In this document: piece by piece, positions 7,976-16,806 of the stretch
Layout of the letters: every line of letters starts with the position of its first letter
Position numbering within the stretch: the first letter of the stretch is position 1
Source: Streptomyces sp. SID12501
GTDB taxonomy: Bacteria > Actinomycetota > Actinomycetes > Streptomycetales > Streptomycetaceae
Direction: 5' to 3'
DNA: 64,000 bases
Assembly: GCF_010550245.1 (NCBI RefSeq)
Contig: NZ_JAAGLU010000041.1
Coordinates: 37,072 to 101,071 of the forward strand
Made by a program: the position numbers and the translations under genes
The notes under the pieces: model-generated
Databases searched by the model: none
The model's input: only the letters and a program-made list of their open reading frames with translations
What the model was told of the DNA's origin: nothing

Positions 7976-8868
7976 CGGGCTCCCTCGGCACTGCGGGCGG
8001 CTTCCGCGCCGCGGGCCTCCTCGACCGCGCGGGCGACCCGTACGGCGTCGGCGGTGGCGCGGACCTCGTGCACGCGGACCGCCCAGGCGCCCTGGTGGGC
8101 GGCGAGCGCGGAGACGGCGGCGGTGGCGGCGTCGCGCTCTCGCGCGGGCGGCGGGGCGCCCTCGGGGCCGGCCAGTACGCGGCCCAGGAACCGCTTCCGG
8201 GACGCGGCGACCAGGAGGGGGTGACCCAGACCGTGGAGACGGTCGAGGTGGGCCAGGAGGGCCAGGTCGTGATCGGCGCTCTTGGAGAAGCCGAGGCCCG
8301 GGTCGACGACGATCCGGTCGGGGGCGACACCGCCGGCCAGTACGGCGTCCACGCGCGCGTGGAGTTCGTCGACGACCTCGGAGACGACGTCGGCGTACAC
8401 GCCCTTGACGTTGCCGCCCTCCAGGAAGCCGCGCCAGTGCATGACGACGAAGGGGGCGCCCGCGTCGGCGACGACCGGGATCATCGCGGGGTCCGCGAGG
8501 CCGCCGCTGACGTCGTTGACGAGTGCGGCGCCCGCCGCGAGCGCCTGCTCGGCGACCGAGGCGCGCATCGTGTCGACGGAGACGGTGACGCCCTCGGCGG
8601 CGAGGCCGCGCACCACGGGGACGACGCGCTTGAGTTCCTCGGTCTCGTCGACGCGGGTGGCGCCGGGGCGGGTGGACTCGCCGCCGACATCCACCAGGTC
8701 GGCGCCCTCGGTGACCAGGTCGAGGCCGTGCTTGACGGCTTTGGTCGTGTCGAACCAGCGGCCCCCGTCGGAGAAGGAGTCCGGGGTCACGTTCACGACG
8801 CCCATGACCGCGCAGCGGTCCCAGGCCGGGAGGCCGCTGACGCGGCCGCGTCCGCTGTGGTTGTTCAT
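7972..8868 (-). CDS. folP: Dihydropteroate synthase
   Basis: Joins p-aminobenzoate to dihydropterin pyrophosphate; the target of sulfonamides. The first pterin-binding signature GVVNVTPDSFSDGG is close to the N-terminus. Then come DVGGESTRPGA, the DTM strand (VSVDTMRA), the NDVSGG strand, and the DPGLGFSKS loop. ATG 8868 is chosen (298 aa, starting MNNHSGRGRV). An in-frame upstream start would add a 26-residue tail with no resemblance to the family. It is the first gene of the coupled run folP-NTF2-like, with folB and folK beyond. Confidence 0.95.
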   Translation of the reverse strand: MNNHSGRGRVSGLPAWDRCAVMGVVNVTPDSFSDGGRWFDTTKAVKHGLDLVTEGADLVDVGGESTRPGATRVDETEELKRVVPVVRGLAAEGVTVSVDTMRASVAEQALAAGAALVNDVSGGLADPAMIPVVADAGAPFVVMHWRGFLEGGNVKGVYADVVSEVVDELHARVDAVLAGGVAPDRIVVDPGLGFSKSADHDLALLAHLDRLHGLGHPLLVAASRKRFLGRVLAGPEGAPPPARERDAATAAVSALAAHQGAWAVRVHEVRATADAVRVARAVEEARGAEAARSAEGAR

Positions 8869-9026
8869 GCGTTCAGCGTAGGCCCCCGGCGGTTGGGCGG
8901 TTCTTGTTGGTGCGGGTGCGTTGCGGCTTGGGCCTTTGTTTCCCACCCAACCACCCGTCTCGGTCCGTCAGTTGGCTCGGTTGAACGACAAACAAAGAGC
9001 ATGTGCGGCCTTTCCGCGTCACCCCC

Positions 9027-10862
9027 TCAGACCGCACGCACTCTGCCTCTCTCCGCTGTCGCCCCGTGGGCGCACGGGCGCGGGGTCGAGGTGCGGCGGC
9101 GGAGGATGCGGGGGAGGGCCAGGGTGACGAAGCCCTCCGCCTGCATCGCGGCGAGGCCGATGCGGGGCAGGTCGCTGGAGGTGCGGTAGACCACGAAGCG
9201 CGGTTCCCAGCGGGGGCGGAACTTGGCGTTGAACTTGTACAGGGACTCGATCTGGAACCAGCGGGACAGGAACACCAGCAGGCCCCGCCAGGCGCGCAGG
9301 ACCGGCCCGGCGCCGATCTTCTCGCCGCGGGCCAGCGCCGAGCGGAACATGGCGAAGTTCAGCGAGACGCGGGTGACGTCGAGGCGGGGGGCGGCCTCCA
9401 GGGCGGCCACGATGAGCAGTTCGTTCATGCCGGGGTCGGCCGCCCGGTCGCGCCGCATCAGGTCCAGGGAGACGCCGTCGGTGCCCCAGGGCACGAAGTG
9501 CAGGATCGCCTTCAGGTCGCCGTACGGGCCCGGCTGGTCGTCCGCCTTGTGGGCGGTGGCGACCAGGCAGTCGCCGTCGTCCGGGTCGCCGATGCGGCCC
9601 AGCGCCATGGAGAAGCCGCGCTCGGTGTCGGTGCCGCGCCAGGCCTCCGCGGCGAGCCGGATGCGCTCCAGTTCGTTCTCCCCGACGTCACGGATGCGCC
9701 GTACCCGGGTTTCGTAGCCCGCGCGTTCGATGCGTTTGACCATCTGGCGCACGTTGCGCATCGCGCGCCCGGAGAGGGAGAAATCCGCGACGTCCACCAC
9801 CGCCTCGTCGCCCAGTTCGAGGGCGTCGAGGCCGGTCTCACGGGTCCAGACCTCGCCGCCGGTCTCGGAGCAGCCCATGACCGCGGGGGTCCAGGAGTGG
9901 GCCTTGGCCTCGTCCATGAAGCGTTCGATGGCGCCCGGCCAGGCCTCCACGTCGCCGATCGGGTCGCCGCTGGCGAGCATCACGCCGGACACCACCCGGT
10001 AGGTGACGGCGGCCTTGCCGCTGGGGGAGAAGACGACCGCCTTGTCGCGGCGCAGCGCGAAGTGGCCGAGGGAGTCGCGGCGGCCGTGCTTGTCGAGCAG
10101 GACGCGCAGCCGGTCCTCGTCCTCCGGGGTCAGGTGTGCGGCCGGGTGTTCGGGCCGGAAGGCGAAGTAGATCGTCGTGATGGCGGTCAGCAGGCCCAGG
10201 GCGCCGAGCGAGTAGCCGACGGTCCAGGAGGTGGGTCCGTCGTAGTCGACGGGGCCCTCGAAGCCGAACAGGCCGTACAGGACGTGGGTGATGCGGTCGG
10301 CGAGGCTCGGGTCGCCGTACATGCGGTCGCCGTGCGCGCTCACTATGACCAGCCCGAGCGCGAGCGAACCGGCGCTCATCAGCACGAAGTTGGTGAGTGC
10401 GCGCCAGCGGCTGCGCGGGTCGGGCAGCGCCTCGAACTCGGTGCGGTGGCGCAGCAGCACCACCAGCAGGAGTACGGAGATGACGAGCCCGACGACCGAG
10501 TGCCGGTAGGCGAACTGGGCCACGGCGCCGGCCGGCAGCAGGGCCACGGCTGCGCGCCAGGCGCGGCGCTTGCGGCGCCTGAGGCCGTGCGCGAGGAGCA
10601 GCAGCAGGACGCCGGTGCTGAGCGAGAGCGCGGCGGCGAACGGGCCGAGCGCGCCCGGCAGCACCTCCGCGATCGTGTGCATCCGGCTGTGCCTGAAGCG
10701 CGGGAAGACGCCCGCGGCGATGTCGACCAGACCCACGAGCGCACAGGCCCGGGCGACGACGGCGGGGACGGCTTCGGGACGAGGACCGCGCAGTATGCGC
10801 CGTACTCGGCTTGATCGTCCCGGAACCTCGACCGACATTTCCCCATCTATCCTGACAGACAT
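9027..10862 (-). CDS. MprF-like membrane protein with phosphatidylglycerol lysyltransferase domain
   Basis: The N-terminal half has about six membrane segments between residues 40 and 260. The C-terminal half is a DUF2156/LPG-synthase-C domain of the acyl-CoA N-acyltransferase fold, with GDPIGDVEAW and FNAKFRPRWEPRFVVY as hallmark stretches. In MprF-type enzymes this domain transfers an aminoacyl group from tRNA to phosphatidylglycerol, reducing negative surface charge. There is no fused lysyl-tRNA synthetase, unlike mycobacterial LysX. The start is uncertain between ATG 10862 (612 aa) and ATG 10838 (604 aa). It lies 158 bp upstream of folP on the same strand; the link with folate genes is positional only. 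Confidence 0.85.
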   Translation of the reverse strand: MSVRIDGEMSVEVPGRSSRVRRILRGPRPEAVPAVVARACALVGLVDIAAGVFPRFRHSRMHTIAEVLPGALGPFAAALSLSTGVLLLLLAHGLRRRKRRAWRAAVALLPAGAVAQFAYRHSVVGLVISVLLLVVLLRHRTEFEALPDPRSRWRALTNFVLMSAGSLALGLVIVSAHGDRMYGDPSLADRITHVLYGLFGFEGPVDYDGPTSWTVGYSLGALGLLTAITTIYFAFRPEHPAAHLTPEDEDRLRVLLDKHGRRDSLGHFALRRDKAVVFSPSGKAAVTYRVVSGVMLASGDPIGDVEAWPGAIERFMDEAKAHSWTPAVMGCSETGGEVWTRETGLDALELGDEAVVDVADFSLSGRAMRNVRQMVKRIERAGYETRVRRIRDVGENELERIRLAAEAWRGTDTERGFSMALGRIGDPDDGDCLVATAHKADDQPGPYGDLKAILHFVPWGTDGVSLDLMRRDRAADPGMNELLIVAALEAAPRLDVTRVSLNFAMFRSALARGEKIGAGPVLRAWRGLLVFLSRWFQIESLYKFNAKFRPRWEPRFVVYRTSSDLPRIGLAAMQAEGFVTLALPRILRRRTSTPRPCAHGATAERGRVRAV

Positions 10863-11062
10863 CGCATCCCGTAGTTCTGCGAGAGACCTGGAATCCGGAG
10901 CCAATCCGGCATCCGGCGACATTGCGCCCTCTAGGACGGTGTCTCAGGGGAAGAGGTTCACTCCCCTGTGGAAAGCCGTATCAAAGGACATCCAAAGTCC
11001 GGGGCAAGCCGCAGTGAAGGAAGCGCGCGCGTCGCCGGCGAAGAGAGTGGGCGACTGCAGTC

Positions 11063-12184
11063 ATGGGTCTCACGAGCAAGACAGTGCTGGCGCTGGCGAT
11101 CCTGGCCGCCGCACTGCTGTTCATCGGCACGATCGTGTTCTGGTCCCGGCTGGCGCGCCGCACCTGGCGGGCCGTCGGCGGCCGGACGATGCTGCTGCTG
11201 GCCACCCAGGTCGCGGTCTTCGTCTCGGTCGGTCTCGCCGTCAACCAGAGTTTCGGTTTTTACGCCTCCTGGGACGACCTCCTGGGCAAGGAGACCGACC
11301 AGGGAGTGGTCGTCGACCAGAGCACCGGGGCACACGGGGGCTTCCAGGTGCTGTCCACCCAGTCGGTGAGCGTGCCGGGCGGTCATCTGCCCAGGGTCGG
11401 CGGCCAGATCCAGAAGATAGGCATCGTCGGCAAGAAGACGGGGATCACCTCTCCGGCGTACGTCTATCTGCCGCCGGAGTACTTCCAGCCGCAGTACGCG
11501 AAGCGCACCTTCCCGGTGGTCGTCGTACTGACCGGCTATCCGGGGACCGCCAAGGCCCTCGTCACCAAGCTCGAATTCCCGCACACCGCGCACGAGCTGG
11601 CGGCTGAGGGCAGGGCGCAGCCGATGATCCTGGTGATGCTGCGGCCGACCGTGGCGCCGCCCCGGGACACCGAGTGCGTGGACGTGCCGGGCGGGCCGCA
11701 GACGGAGACGTTCTTCGCCCGGGACCTGCCGACGGCCGTCGCCGGCCATTACCGGGTCGGGCCGCGGCCCGGCAGCTGGGGCATCATCGGCGACTCGACG
11801 GGCGGCTACTGCGCGCTGAAGCTCGCGATGCACCACCCGCGCGTGTACACGGCGGCGGTAGGTCTGTCGCCGTCCTACAAGGCGCCCGTCGACGCCACCA
11901 CGGGAGACCTCTTCCAGGGTGACAGGAAGCTGAAGCGCCACGCGGACCTGGAGTGGTACATCAGGCATATGCCGCCGCCGGACGTCTCCCTGCTGGTCAC
12001 CACCAGCAAGCACGGGGAGGCCAACTACGGTCCGACGATGCGGTTCGTGGACCTCGTCAGGACGAAGGCCCCGACCAGGATCTCGACGATCGTCCTGGAG
12101 AGCGGCGGCCACAACTTCAACACCTGGCGGCGGGAGATCCCCGGTTCGCTGGAGTGGCTGAGCGGGCGACTGACGGAGCGCTGA
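11063..12184 (+). CDS. Membrane-anchored alpha/beta-hydrolase esterase
   Basis: Two N-terminal hydrophobic segments (about residues 7-26 and 42-60) anchor a C-terminal esterase-D/mycolyltransferase-like domain. Its nucleophile elbow is GDSTGG with Ser245, and the probable catalytic His350 lies in SGGHNFNTW. The catalytic acid is not certain. Such proteins in Streptomyces, which has no mycolic acids, are annotated only as putative esterases, and the substrate is unknown. It is divergent from the MprF-like gene across a ~200-bp gap, which suggests adjacent promoters. The start ATG 11063 follows the sequence GCGACTGCAGTC, which is a weak ribosome site. Confidence 0.85.
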   Translation: MGLTSKTVLALAILAAALLFIGTIVFWSRLARRTWRAVGGRTMLLLATQVAVFVSVGLAVNQSFGFYASWDDLLGKETDQGVVVDQSTGAHGGFQVLSTQSVSVPGGHLPRVGGQIQKIGIVGKKTGITSPAYVYLPPEYFQPQYAKRTFPVVVVLTGYPGTAKALVTKLEFPHTAHELAAEGRAQPMILVMLRPTVAPPRDTECVDVPGGPQTETFFARDLPTAVAGHYRVGPRPGSWGIIGDSTGGYCALKLAMHHPRVYTAAVGLSPSYKAPVDATTGDLFQGDRKLKRHADLEWYIRHMPPPDVSLLVTTSKHGEANYGPTMRFVDLVRTKAPTRISTIVLESGGHNFNTWRREIPGSLEWLSGRLTER

Positions 12185-12272
12185 CGCCCCAAGGCCTGCG
12201 AAGGCTTTCGAGCTGCTGTGTTTTTACCGGGCGGGGCACCAAGATTCGCCTACGCGCGGTAAGTTTCTGGCC

Positions 12273-13643
12273 ATGCCACGTGGACGTCACCGCCATTCAC
12301 CACCTCTGCACCGGCTGCTGCCTCCTGCGGCGATCGCGGGCGTCTCGCTCGTCTGCGCCCTGGGGCCATGGGTGTTCACGGATACCGGCGTCCTCCGGGT
12401 GGTTGCCGCGTTCGCCGCGGCGATCACGGTCGTGGGCGCGGCCGTCATGCGCCGCTGGGACGGGGAGGCGGGCAAGCAGGTCGCCGACCTCACGCGCGCG
12501 CGTGAGGGCGACGACTGGCGGCACGAGGAGCGTGCCGCCGAGCTGGAGACCGACCTGGAGGAGTCCCGCGAGCTGCGGGTCAAACTGGAGCAGAAGCTGC
12601 GCGCGAAGCGGACCGAGCTCCAGGGGCTGCGCAACGAGCACGCGGCGTTGCTGCGGCGGTACGCCACGGCGGAGACCGAGCGGGCCAGCGCGCTGGAGGG
12701 CAGGCGGCTGCTGGAGCTGGAGACCTCGGCTCTGGACGCGGACGTGGACACGGATGCGGATGTGGACACTGACGTTGATGTTGACGTGGCTACGGATACG
12801 GATACGGATACGGGTGTCGACGTGAAGGCGGCTGCGGCTGCGGCCACGGATTCGGCGGAAGCGGCGGACAAGGCGGACGAGGTCGACTCCGACGCGGCGG
12901 CGCTGGACGCGGCGGCGGCCGGGGTGGCGGCGGCGCTGGGCGCGGTCGGTGCGCAGACCCCGGACGACGCGGACGATGCGGACGGGGAAGCTACGGAGTC
13001 GGAGGAGAGCCCGGTGACGTCGGCGATCTTCTCCCCGGAGGGTTCCTCGCTGTTCCTCCGGGCGCGGGCGGCACTGGCCAGGTTCGACGGCGGGGCTACG
13101 GCGAAGGCCGAACCGGCCCCGGGCATCGCGCAGACGTCCGCTGAGGTCTCGGCGAACCTCGAAATCCCCGAGGTCCCCGAAATCCCCGACAGCCCCGCCG
13201 TGGACAAGGCGGAGGCCGTGCTGGAGGACGAGGCCATGGGGAAGCCCGAGGCGGCCCGCGGGCATACGCGCGCCGCCTCCACCTCCACCGAGGCGAAGCC
13301 CGCCAAGCCGATGCGTGGTTTCGGGCACTTCACCGTGCCGACCGCGGTGGCCGTCGTACCGGCGTCCGCGCCCATGCGCAGGCTCGCCGTCCCCGGCGGG
13401 TTCGACTTCTTCGGCACACAGAAGGAGACGGCGTCGGCCGCGCTGGACGCCGTGCAGAACGAGGACCTCGCCGACGTCGTCGGGCAGGAGGCGCTCGCGC
13501 TGCACAAGGCGGAGTCCGAGGCGCAGTTCAAGCCCGCGGACGAGGAGTCGCGCGGGGTCGGACTCGGTCAGGTGATCGACCTGACGGCGCACGACGAGAC
13601 CGAGCAGATCGACCTGCAGGGGCTGCGGAGCGCGGTTTCCTGA
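12273..13643 (+). CDS. Membrane-anchored coiled-coil protein with Asp-rich repeat
   Basis: No enzymatic family is recognised. Two membrane segments (about residues 15-33 and 37-58) are followed by a charged coiled-coil region, residues ~75-150, with regular heptads (EERAAELETDLEESREL and onward). Next is an unusual D-x repeat of Asp alternating with Val, Thr or Ala (residues ~155-184), then an Ala-rich stretch and a long disordered region. The last third holds conserved-looking islands such as RGFGHFTVPTAVAVVPA and RRLAVPGGFDFFGT. That suggests a short linear-motif adaptor facing the cytoplasm. ATG 12273 is chosen. It is 89 bp after the esterase on the same strand. Confidence 0.7.
   Translation: MPRGRHRHSPPLHRLLPPAAIAGVSLVCALGPWVFTDTGVLRVVAAFAAAITVVGAAVMRRWDGEAGKQVADLTRAREGDDWRHEERAAELETDLEESRELRVKLEQKLRAKRTELQGLRNEHAALLRRYATAETERASALEGRRLLELETSALDADVDTDADVDTDVDVDVATDTDTDTGVDVKAAAAAATDSAEAADKADEVDSDAAALDAAAAGVAAALGAVGAQTPDDADDADGEATESEESPVTSAIFSPEGSSLFLRARAALARFDGGATAKAEPAPGIAQTSAEVSANLEIPEVPEIPDSPAVDKAEAVLEDEAMGKPEAARGHTRAASTSTEAKPAKPMRGFGHFTVPTAVAVVPASAPMRRLAVPGGFDFFGTQKETASAALDAVQNEDLADVVGQEALALHKAESEAQFKPADEESRGVGLGQVIDLTAHDETEQIDLQGLRSAVS
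12735..12824 (+). repeat. Tandem hexanucleotide-like repeat encoding an Asp-x tract
   Basis: Thirty codons alternate GAC/GAT with GTG, ACG or GCG. Inside them, TACGGA is repeated three times with a partial fourth unit at 12791-12813. The unit length is a multiple of three, so copy-number change would keep the reading frame. Slippage is a likely origin. Confidence 0.8.
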
Positions 13644-13707
13644 CGTTCGGGCACACCCCTGCGGTGCCTCCCTCAGACACCTCTGCCAGACACCACTGCC
13701 GTGCCTG

Positions 13708-15045
13708 TTACGCCATCCACCGGTCCGGTCGCGCGTCCCGTCGACCCGTCCGTGAGCGCTCCGCCTGCCCCCGCAGCAGCTCCGCGGCCTCCTGGGCGTC
13801 CCGTAGACCGGCTGTGACGGTCTTGTTGGCCCCCGTGTCCACATGGACGTCCGCGAGGCCCTTGAAGCGAGCCCAGGGCCCCTGCTCCAGCCGTACGCTC
13901 TGGACCTTGGCGTGCGGGACCAGGGCCAGGCTGCGGCGCAGCAGCCCGTGCCGGGAGACGAAGACGCTGTCGGTGACGGCGATGCCGTAGCCCCGCCACC
14001 AGAACGGCAGGCACCAGCCCGCCCGGCGCGGCGGACGCGACAGCGACGCGGGCACCGTCACCCCGGGCAGCACCTGGCCTATCACCGCCTCCGCGATCTC
14101 ACGCGGAGCCACCGGCACCAGTACCGAGTTGGACGAGCCCGCCACGTCCAGCTCCACCCGGACCCACCCGCGCCGCCGCCACAGCAGCGGTTCCACGATC
14201 CGTACGGTCTGCACGCGCCCCGGCGGCACCGTCTCGTGGGTGCGGTCCAGGAGGCCGTGGTCGATGCGCAGCCCGTCCGGGGACTCGCCGACCGTCCAGT
14301 CGTACTCGGCGATGAACCGGCCCACGCTGCTCGCGCCCGCCGCGCCGAGCAGTGGGACGCCCGTCGCGAGCACTGTCCACAGGCTGTGGGTGGCGAACCA
14401 GAGAACGGGCGGTACGACCAGTGCGGCGGCCAGCGCTCCCCAGGTCGCGCCGGTCAGCACCAGGGACACGGCGAGCACGCGCGCGGGGATGTGCAGCAGC
14501 TGCCGGGCCGGCGCCTCGCCCACCTCGTGCGCGGTCTCGGGCGCGAACCCGGCGGCGCGGGCGAGGAGTTCGGCCCGCAGGGCACGCGCGTGCCCCTCGC
14601 CCAGGTACGCCAGCTCGTCCTTCTTGTCCGTCCCCACGACGTCGAGCTTGAGCTTGGCGACCCCCGCGACGCGGGCCAGCAGCGGCTGGGTGATGTCGAC
14701 GGCCTGGATGCGTTCGAGCCGGATGTGCGCGGTGCGCCGGAACAACAGGCCGGTGCGGATGCGCAGTTCGTTGTCGGTCACCGCGAAGTGGGTGAACCAC
14801 CAGGTCAGGAAGCCGTACAGGGCGCCTCCGACGAGGCACACGGCGAGGCCGAGCAGCAGGGTCGTGGTCGTCAGCCGGGTCAGTTGCCGCTGCGCCTGGT
14901 TGGGGTCGTGCACGGCCCACCCGATGAGCACGGCGACCGGCGCCCACGCGCGCCTGAGCGGCGTCACGGGATGCAGCCGCTGCTCGACGACCGGCTGTTT
15001 GCCGTCCTCCGTGGGTACGTCAGTCTCGGTGCCCGGGGTCGTCAC
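13708..15045 (-). CDS. Membrane protein with three bacterial PH (bPH_2) domains
   Basis: A 445-aa protein of the YdbT type. Three related units of the pattern LLxRxxxxVPxxRVQxVRxxxPLL can be seen, at about residues 95-145, 270-320 and 380-425. They are separated by two pairs of hydrophobic segments (about residues 60-90 and 195-245). Bacterial PH domains are thought to work at the membrane surface; in Bacillus, YdbS and YdbT relate to antimicrobial resistance. GTG 15045 is chosen because it overlaps the stop of the upstream partner as GTGA, and the frame is open well beyond it only because of GC bias. The two PH genes form a coupled pair. Confidence 0.87.
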   Translation of the reverse strand: MTTPGTETDVPTEDGKQPVVEQRLHPVTPLRRAWAPVAVLIGWAVHDPNQAQRQLTRLTTTTLLLGLAVCLVGGALYGFLTWWFTHFAVTDNELRIRTGLLFRRTAHIRLERIQAVDITQPLLARVAGVAKLKLDVVGTDKKDELAYLGEGHARALRAELLARAAGFAPETAHEVGEAPARQLLHIPARVLAVSLVLTGATWGALAAALVVPPVLWFATHSLWTVLATGVPLLGAAGASSVGRFIAEYDWTVGESPDGLRIDHGLLDRTHETVPPGRVQTVRIVEPLLWRRRGWVRVELDVAGSSNSVLVPVAPREIAEAVIGQVLPGVTVPASLSRPPRRAGWCLPFWWRGYGIAVTDSVFVSRHGLLRRSLALVPHAKVQSVRLEQGPWARFKGLADVHVDTGANKTVTAGLRDAQEAAELLRGQAERSRTGRRDARPDRWMA

Positions 15046-15569
15046 AGCCCCGCCGATCGGGCCTGGCCGAGCTCGGTGAGCCGGTCCCGCAGCCGTTCCG
15101 CCTCCGCCGGTTCGAGGCCCGGGATGAGCGCGTCGGTCGCGGCGGCGGCCGTGTGCAGTTGCACGCTGGCCAGCCCGAAGTGCCGTGCGACGGGCCCCGA
15201 CGTCACCTCGACCAGCTGCATCCGGCCGTACGGCACGATCGTCTCCTCGCGCCACAGCACACCCTTGCTGATCAGCAGGTCGTCGGCGCGCTCGGCGTAC
15301 CGCCAGGAGGCCCAGTTGCGGCCCAGCATCCGCCAGCCCCACAGGAGCAGGACCAGCGGCAGCAGCGCGAAGGCCGCCCAGGCGGGCCCGGCGAGCAGGC
15401 CGGGCAGCAGCCCCGCGCCGAGCGTCAGCGGCACCAGCCAGACCACCAGCAACAGCCGGCGCATCCGCAGCAGGTCCCGCGGCAGCCCGGTCCACACCGG
15501 TTCGCCGTGCCCTGCGTCGTGCCCGTCGCCTCGCGTTTCGCCCGCGGTTTCCGGGCTCCCCGTCTCCAT
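15042..15569 (-). CDS. Small PH-domain membrane protein, YdbS-like
   Basis: A 175-aa partner of the larger PH protein. Two hydrophobic segments lie at about residues 35-55 and 57-75, followed by one bPH_2 domain containing LISKGVLWREETIVPYGRMQ and VARHFGLASVQLHTA. ATG 15569 is chosen; the in-frame ATGs further upstream would run into the divergent nuoD. The start-to-start gap to nuoD is only 31 bp, so the promoters of the two divergent units must overlap coding sequence or each other. Its stop overlaps the start of the next gene (GTGA), which predicts coupled synthesis and possibly a complex. Confidence 0.85.
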   Translation of the reverse strand: METGSPETAGETRGDGHDAGHGEPVWTGLPRDLLRMRRLLLVVWLVPLTLGAGLLPGLLAGPAWAAFALLPLVLLLWGWRMLGRNWASWRYAERADDLLISKGVLWREETIVPYGRMQLVEVTSGPVARHFGLASVQLHTAAAATDALIPGLEPAEAERLRDRLTELGQARSAGL

Positions 15570-15600
15570 ACCGCAAGCGTACGTACGACAGACTGTGTCC

Positions 15601-16761
15601 ATGAGTCCCATGACGGAGCCCACGGAGACGATCGTTGGTATCGGCGGCGCCGCGGAGAGCACCGACATGGTGCTCAACATCGGGCCCCAGCACCCGTCCA
15701 CGCACGGCGTGCTGCGGCTGCGGCTGGTGCTCGACGGTGAGCGGATCCAGCACGCGGAGCCGGTGATCGGCTATATGCACCGCGGCGCGGAGAAGCTCTT
15801 CGAGGCGCGTGACTACCGTCAGATCATCATGCTGGCCAACCGGCACGACTGGCTGTCCGCGTTCTCCAACGAGCTGGGCGTGGTCCTCGCCGTGGAGCGG
15901 ATGCTCGGCATGGAGGTCCCCACGCGCGCGGTGTGGACGCGCACGCTGCTCGCGGAGCTGAACCGGGTGCTCAACCACCTGATGTTCCTGGGCTCGTACC
16001 CGCTGGAGCTGGGCGGGATCACGCCGATCTTCTACGCGTTCACGGAGCGCGAGGAGCTCCAGCACGTCATGGAGGAGGTCTCCGGCGGGCGCATGCACTA
16101 CATGTTCAACCGCGTGGGCGGCCTCAAGGAGGACCTCCCGGCGGGCTGGTCCACGCGCGTGCGCACCGTCGTGTCGTCGGTCCGCTCGCGCATGGACCGG
16201 TTCGACGACCTGGTGCTCGGCAACGAGATCTTCCGGGGGCGCACGCGCGGCGTGGGCGTTCTGCCGCCGGAGGCCGTGCACGCGTACGGCGTGAGCGGGC
16301 CGATCGCGCGCGCCTCGGGCGTCGACTTCGACCTGCGCCGGGACGAGCCGTATCTGGCGTACGGGGAGCTCCAGGACACCCTGAAGGTCGTCACCCGGCA
16401 GGAGGGCGACTGTCTCGCCCGCTTCGAGTGCCTACTGGAGCAGACGCACAACGCGCTCGACCTGGCCGACGCCTGCCTCGACCGCCTCGCGGAACTGCCG
16501 CCCGGCCCGATCAACCAGCGCCTGCCGAAGGTCCTCAAGGCGCCCGAGGGGCACACGTACGCGTGGACCGAGAACCCGCTCGGCATCAACGGCTACTACC
16601 TCGTCAGCAAGGGCGAGAAGACCCCGTACCGGCTGAAGCTGCGCTCGGCCTCCTTCAACAACATCCAGGCGCTGGCGGTCCTGCTGCCCGGGACGCTGGT
16701 CTCGGACATGGTGGCGATCCTGGGGTCGCTGTTCTTCGTGGTCGGAGACATCGACAAGTAG
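15601..16761 (+). CDS. nuoD2: Stand-alone NADH-quinone oxidoreductase subunit D paralogue
   Basis: A full-length 386-aa NuoD (49-kDa, NDUFS2-like) subunit. NIGPQHPSTHG at the N-terminus and GYMHRGAEKL at residues 57-66 line the quinone/N2 cavity in complex I. HDWLSAFSNELG, LNRVLNHLMFLG and the C-terminal DIDK, a terminal signature of the family, are also intact. No other nuo genes flank it, so it is a second copy outside the main nuo operon. ATG 15601 is chosen. It converges with the adjacent NDUFAF7/MidA-type methyltransferase 46 bp away. It may form an alternative complex, but no partner is visible here. Confidence 0.9.
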   Translation: MSPMTEPTETIVGIGGAAESTDMVLNIGPQHPSTHGVLRLRLVLDGERIQHAEPVIGYMHRGAEKLFEARDYRQIIMLANRHDWLSAFSNELGVVLAVERMLGMEVPTRAVWTRTLLAELNRVLNHLMFLGSYPLELGGITPIFYAFTEREELQHVMEEVSGGRMHYMFNRVGGLKEDLPAGWSTRVRTVVSSVRSRMDRFDDLVLGNEIFRGRTRGVGVLPPEAVHAYGVSGPIARASGVDFDLRRDEPYLAYGELQDTLKVVTRQEGDCLARFECLLEQTHNALDLADACLDRLAELPPGPINQRLPKVLKAPEGHTYAWTENPLGINGYYLVSKGEKTPYRLKLRSASFNNIQALAVLLPGTLVSDMVAILGSLFFVVGDIDK

Positions 16762-16806
16762 CGACAAATAGCGCCAGGCAGGGCCCGGAGCCTCGGAAGA
16801 GGGTCC

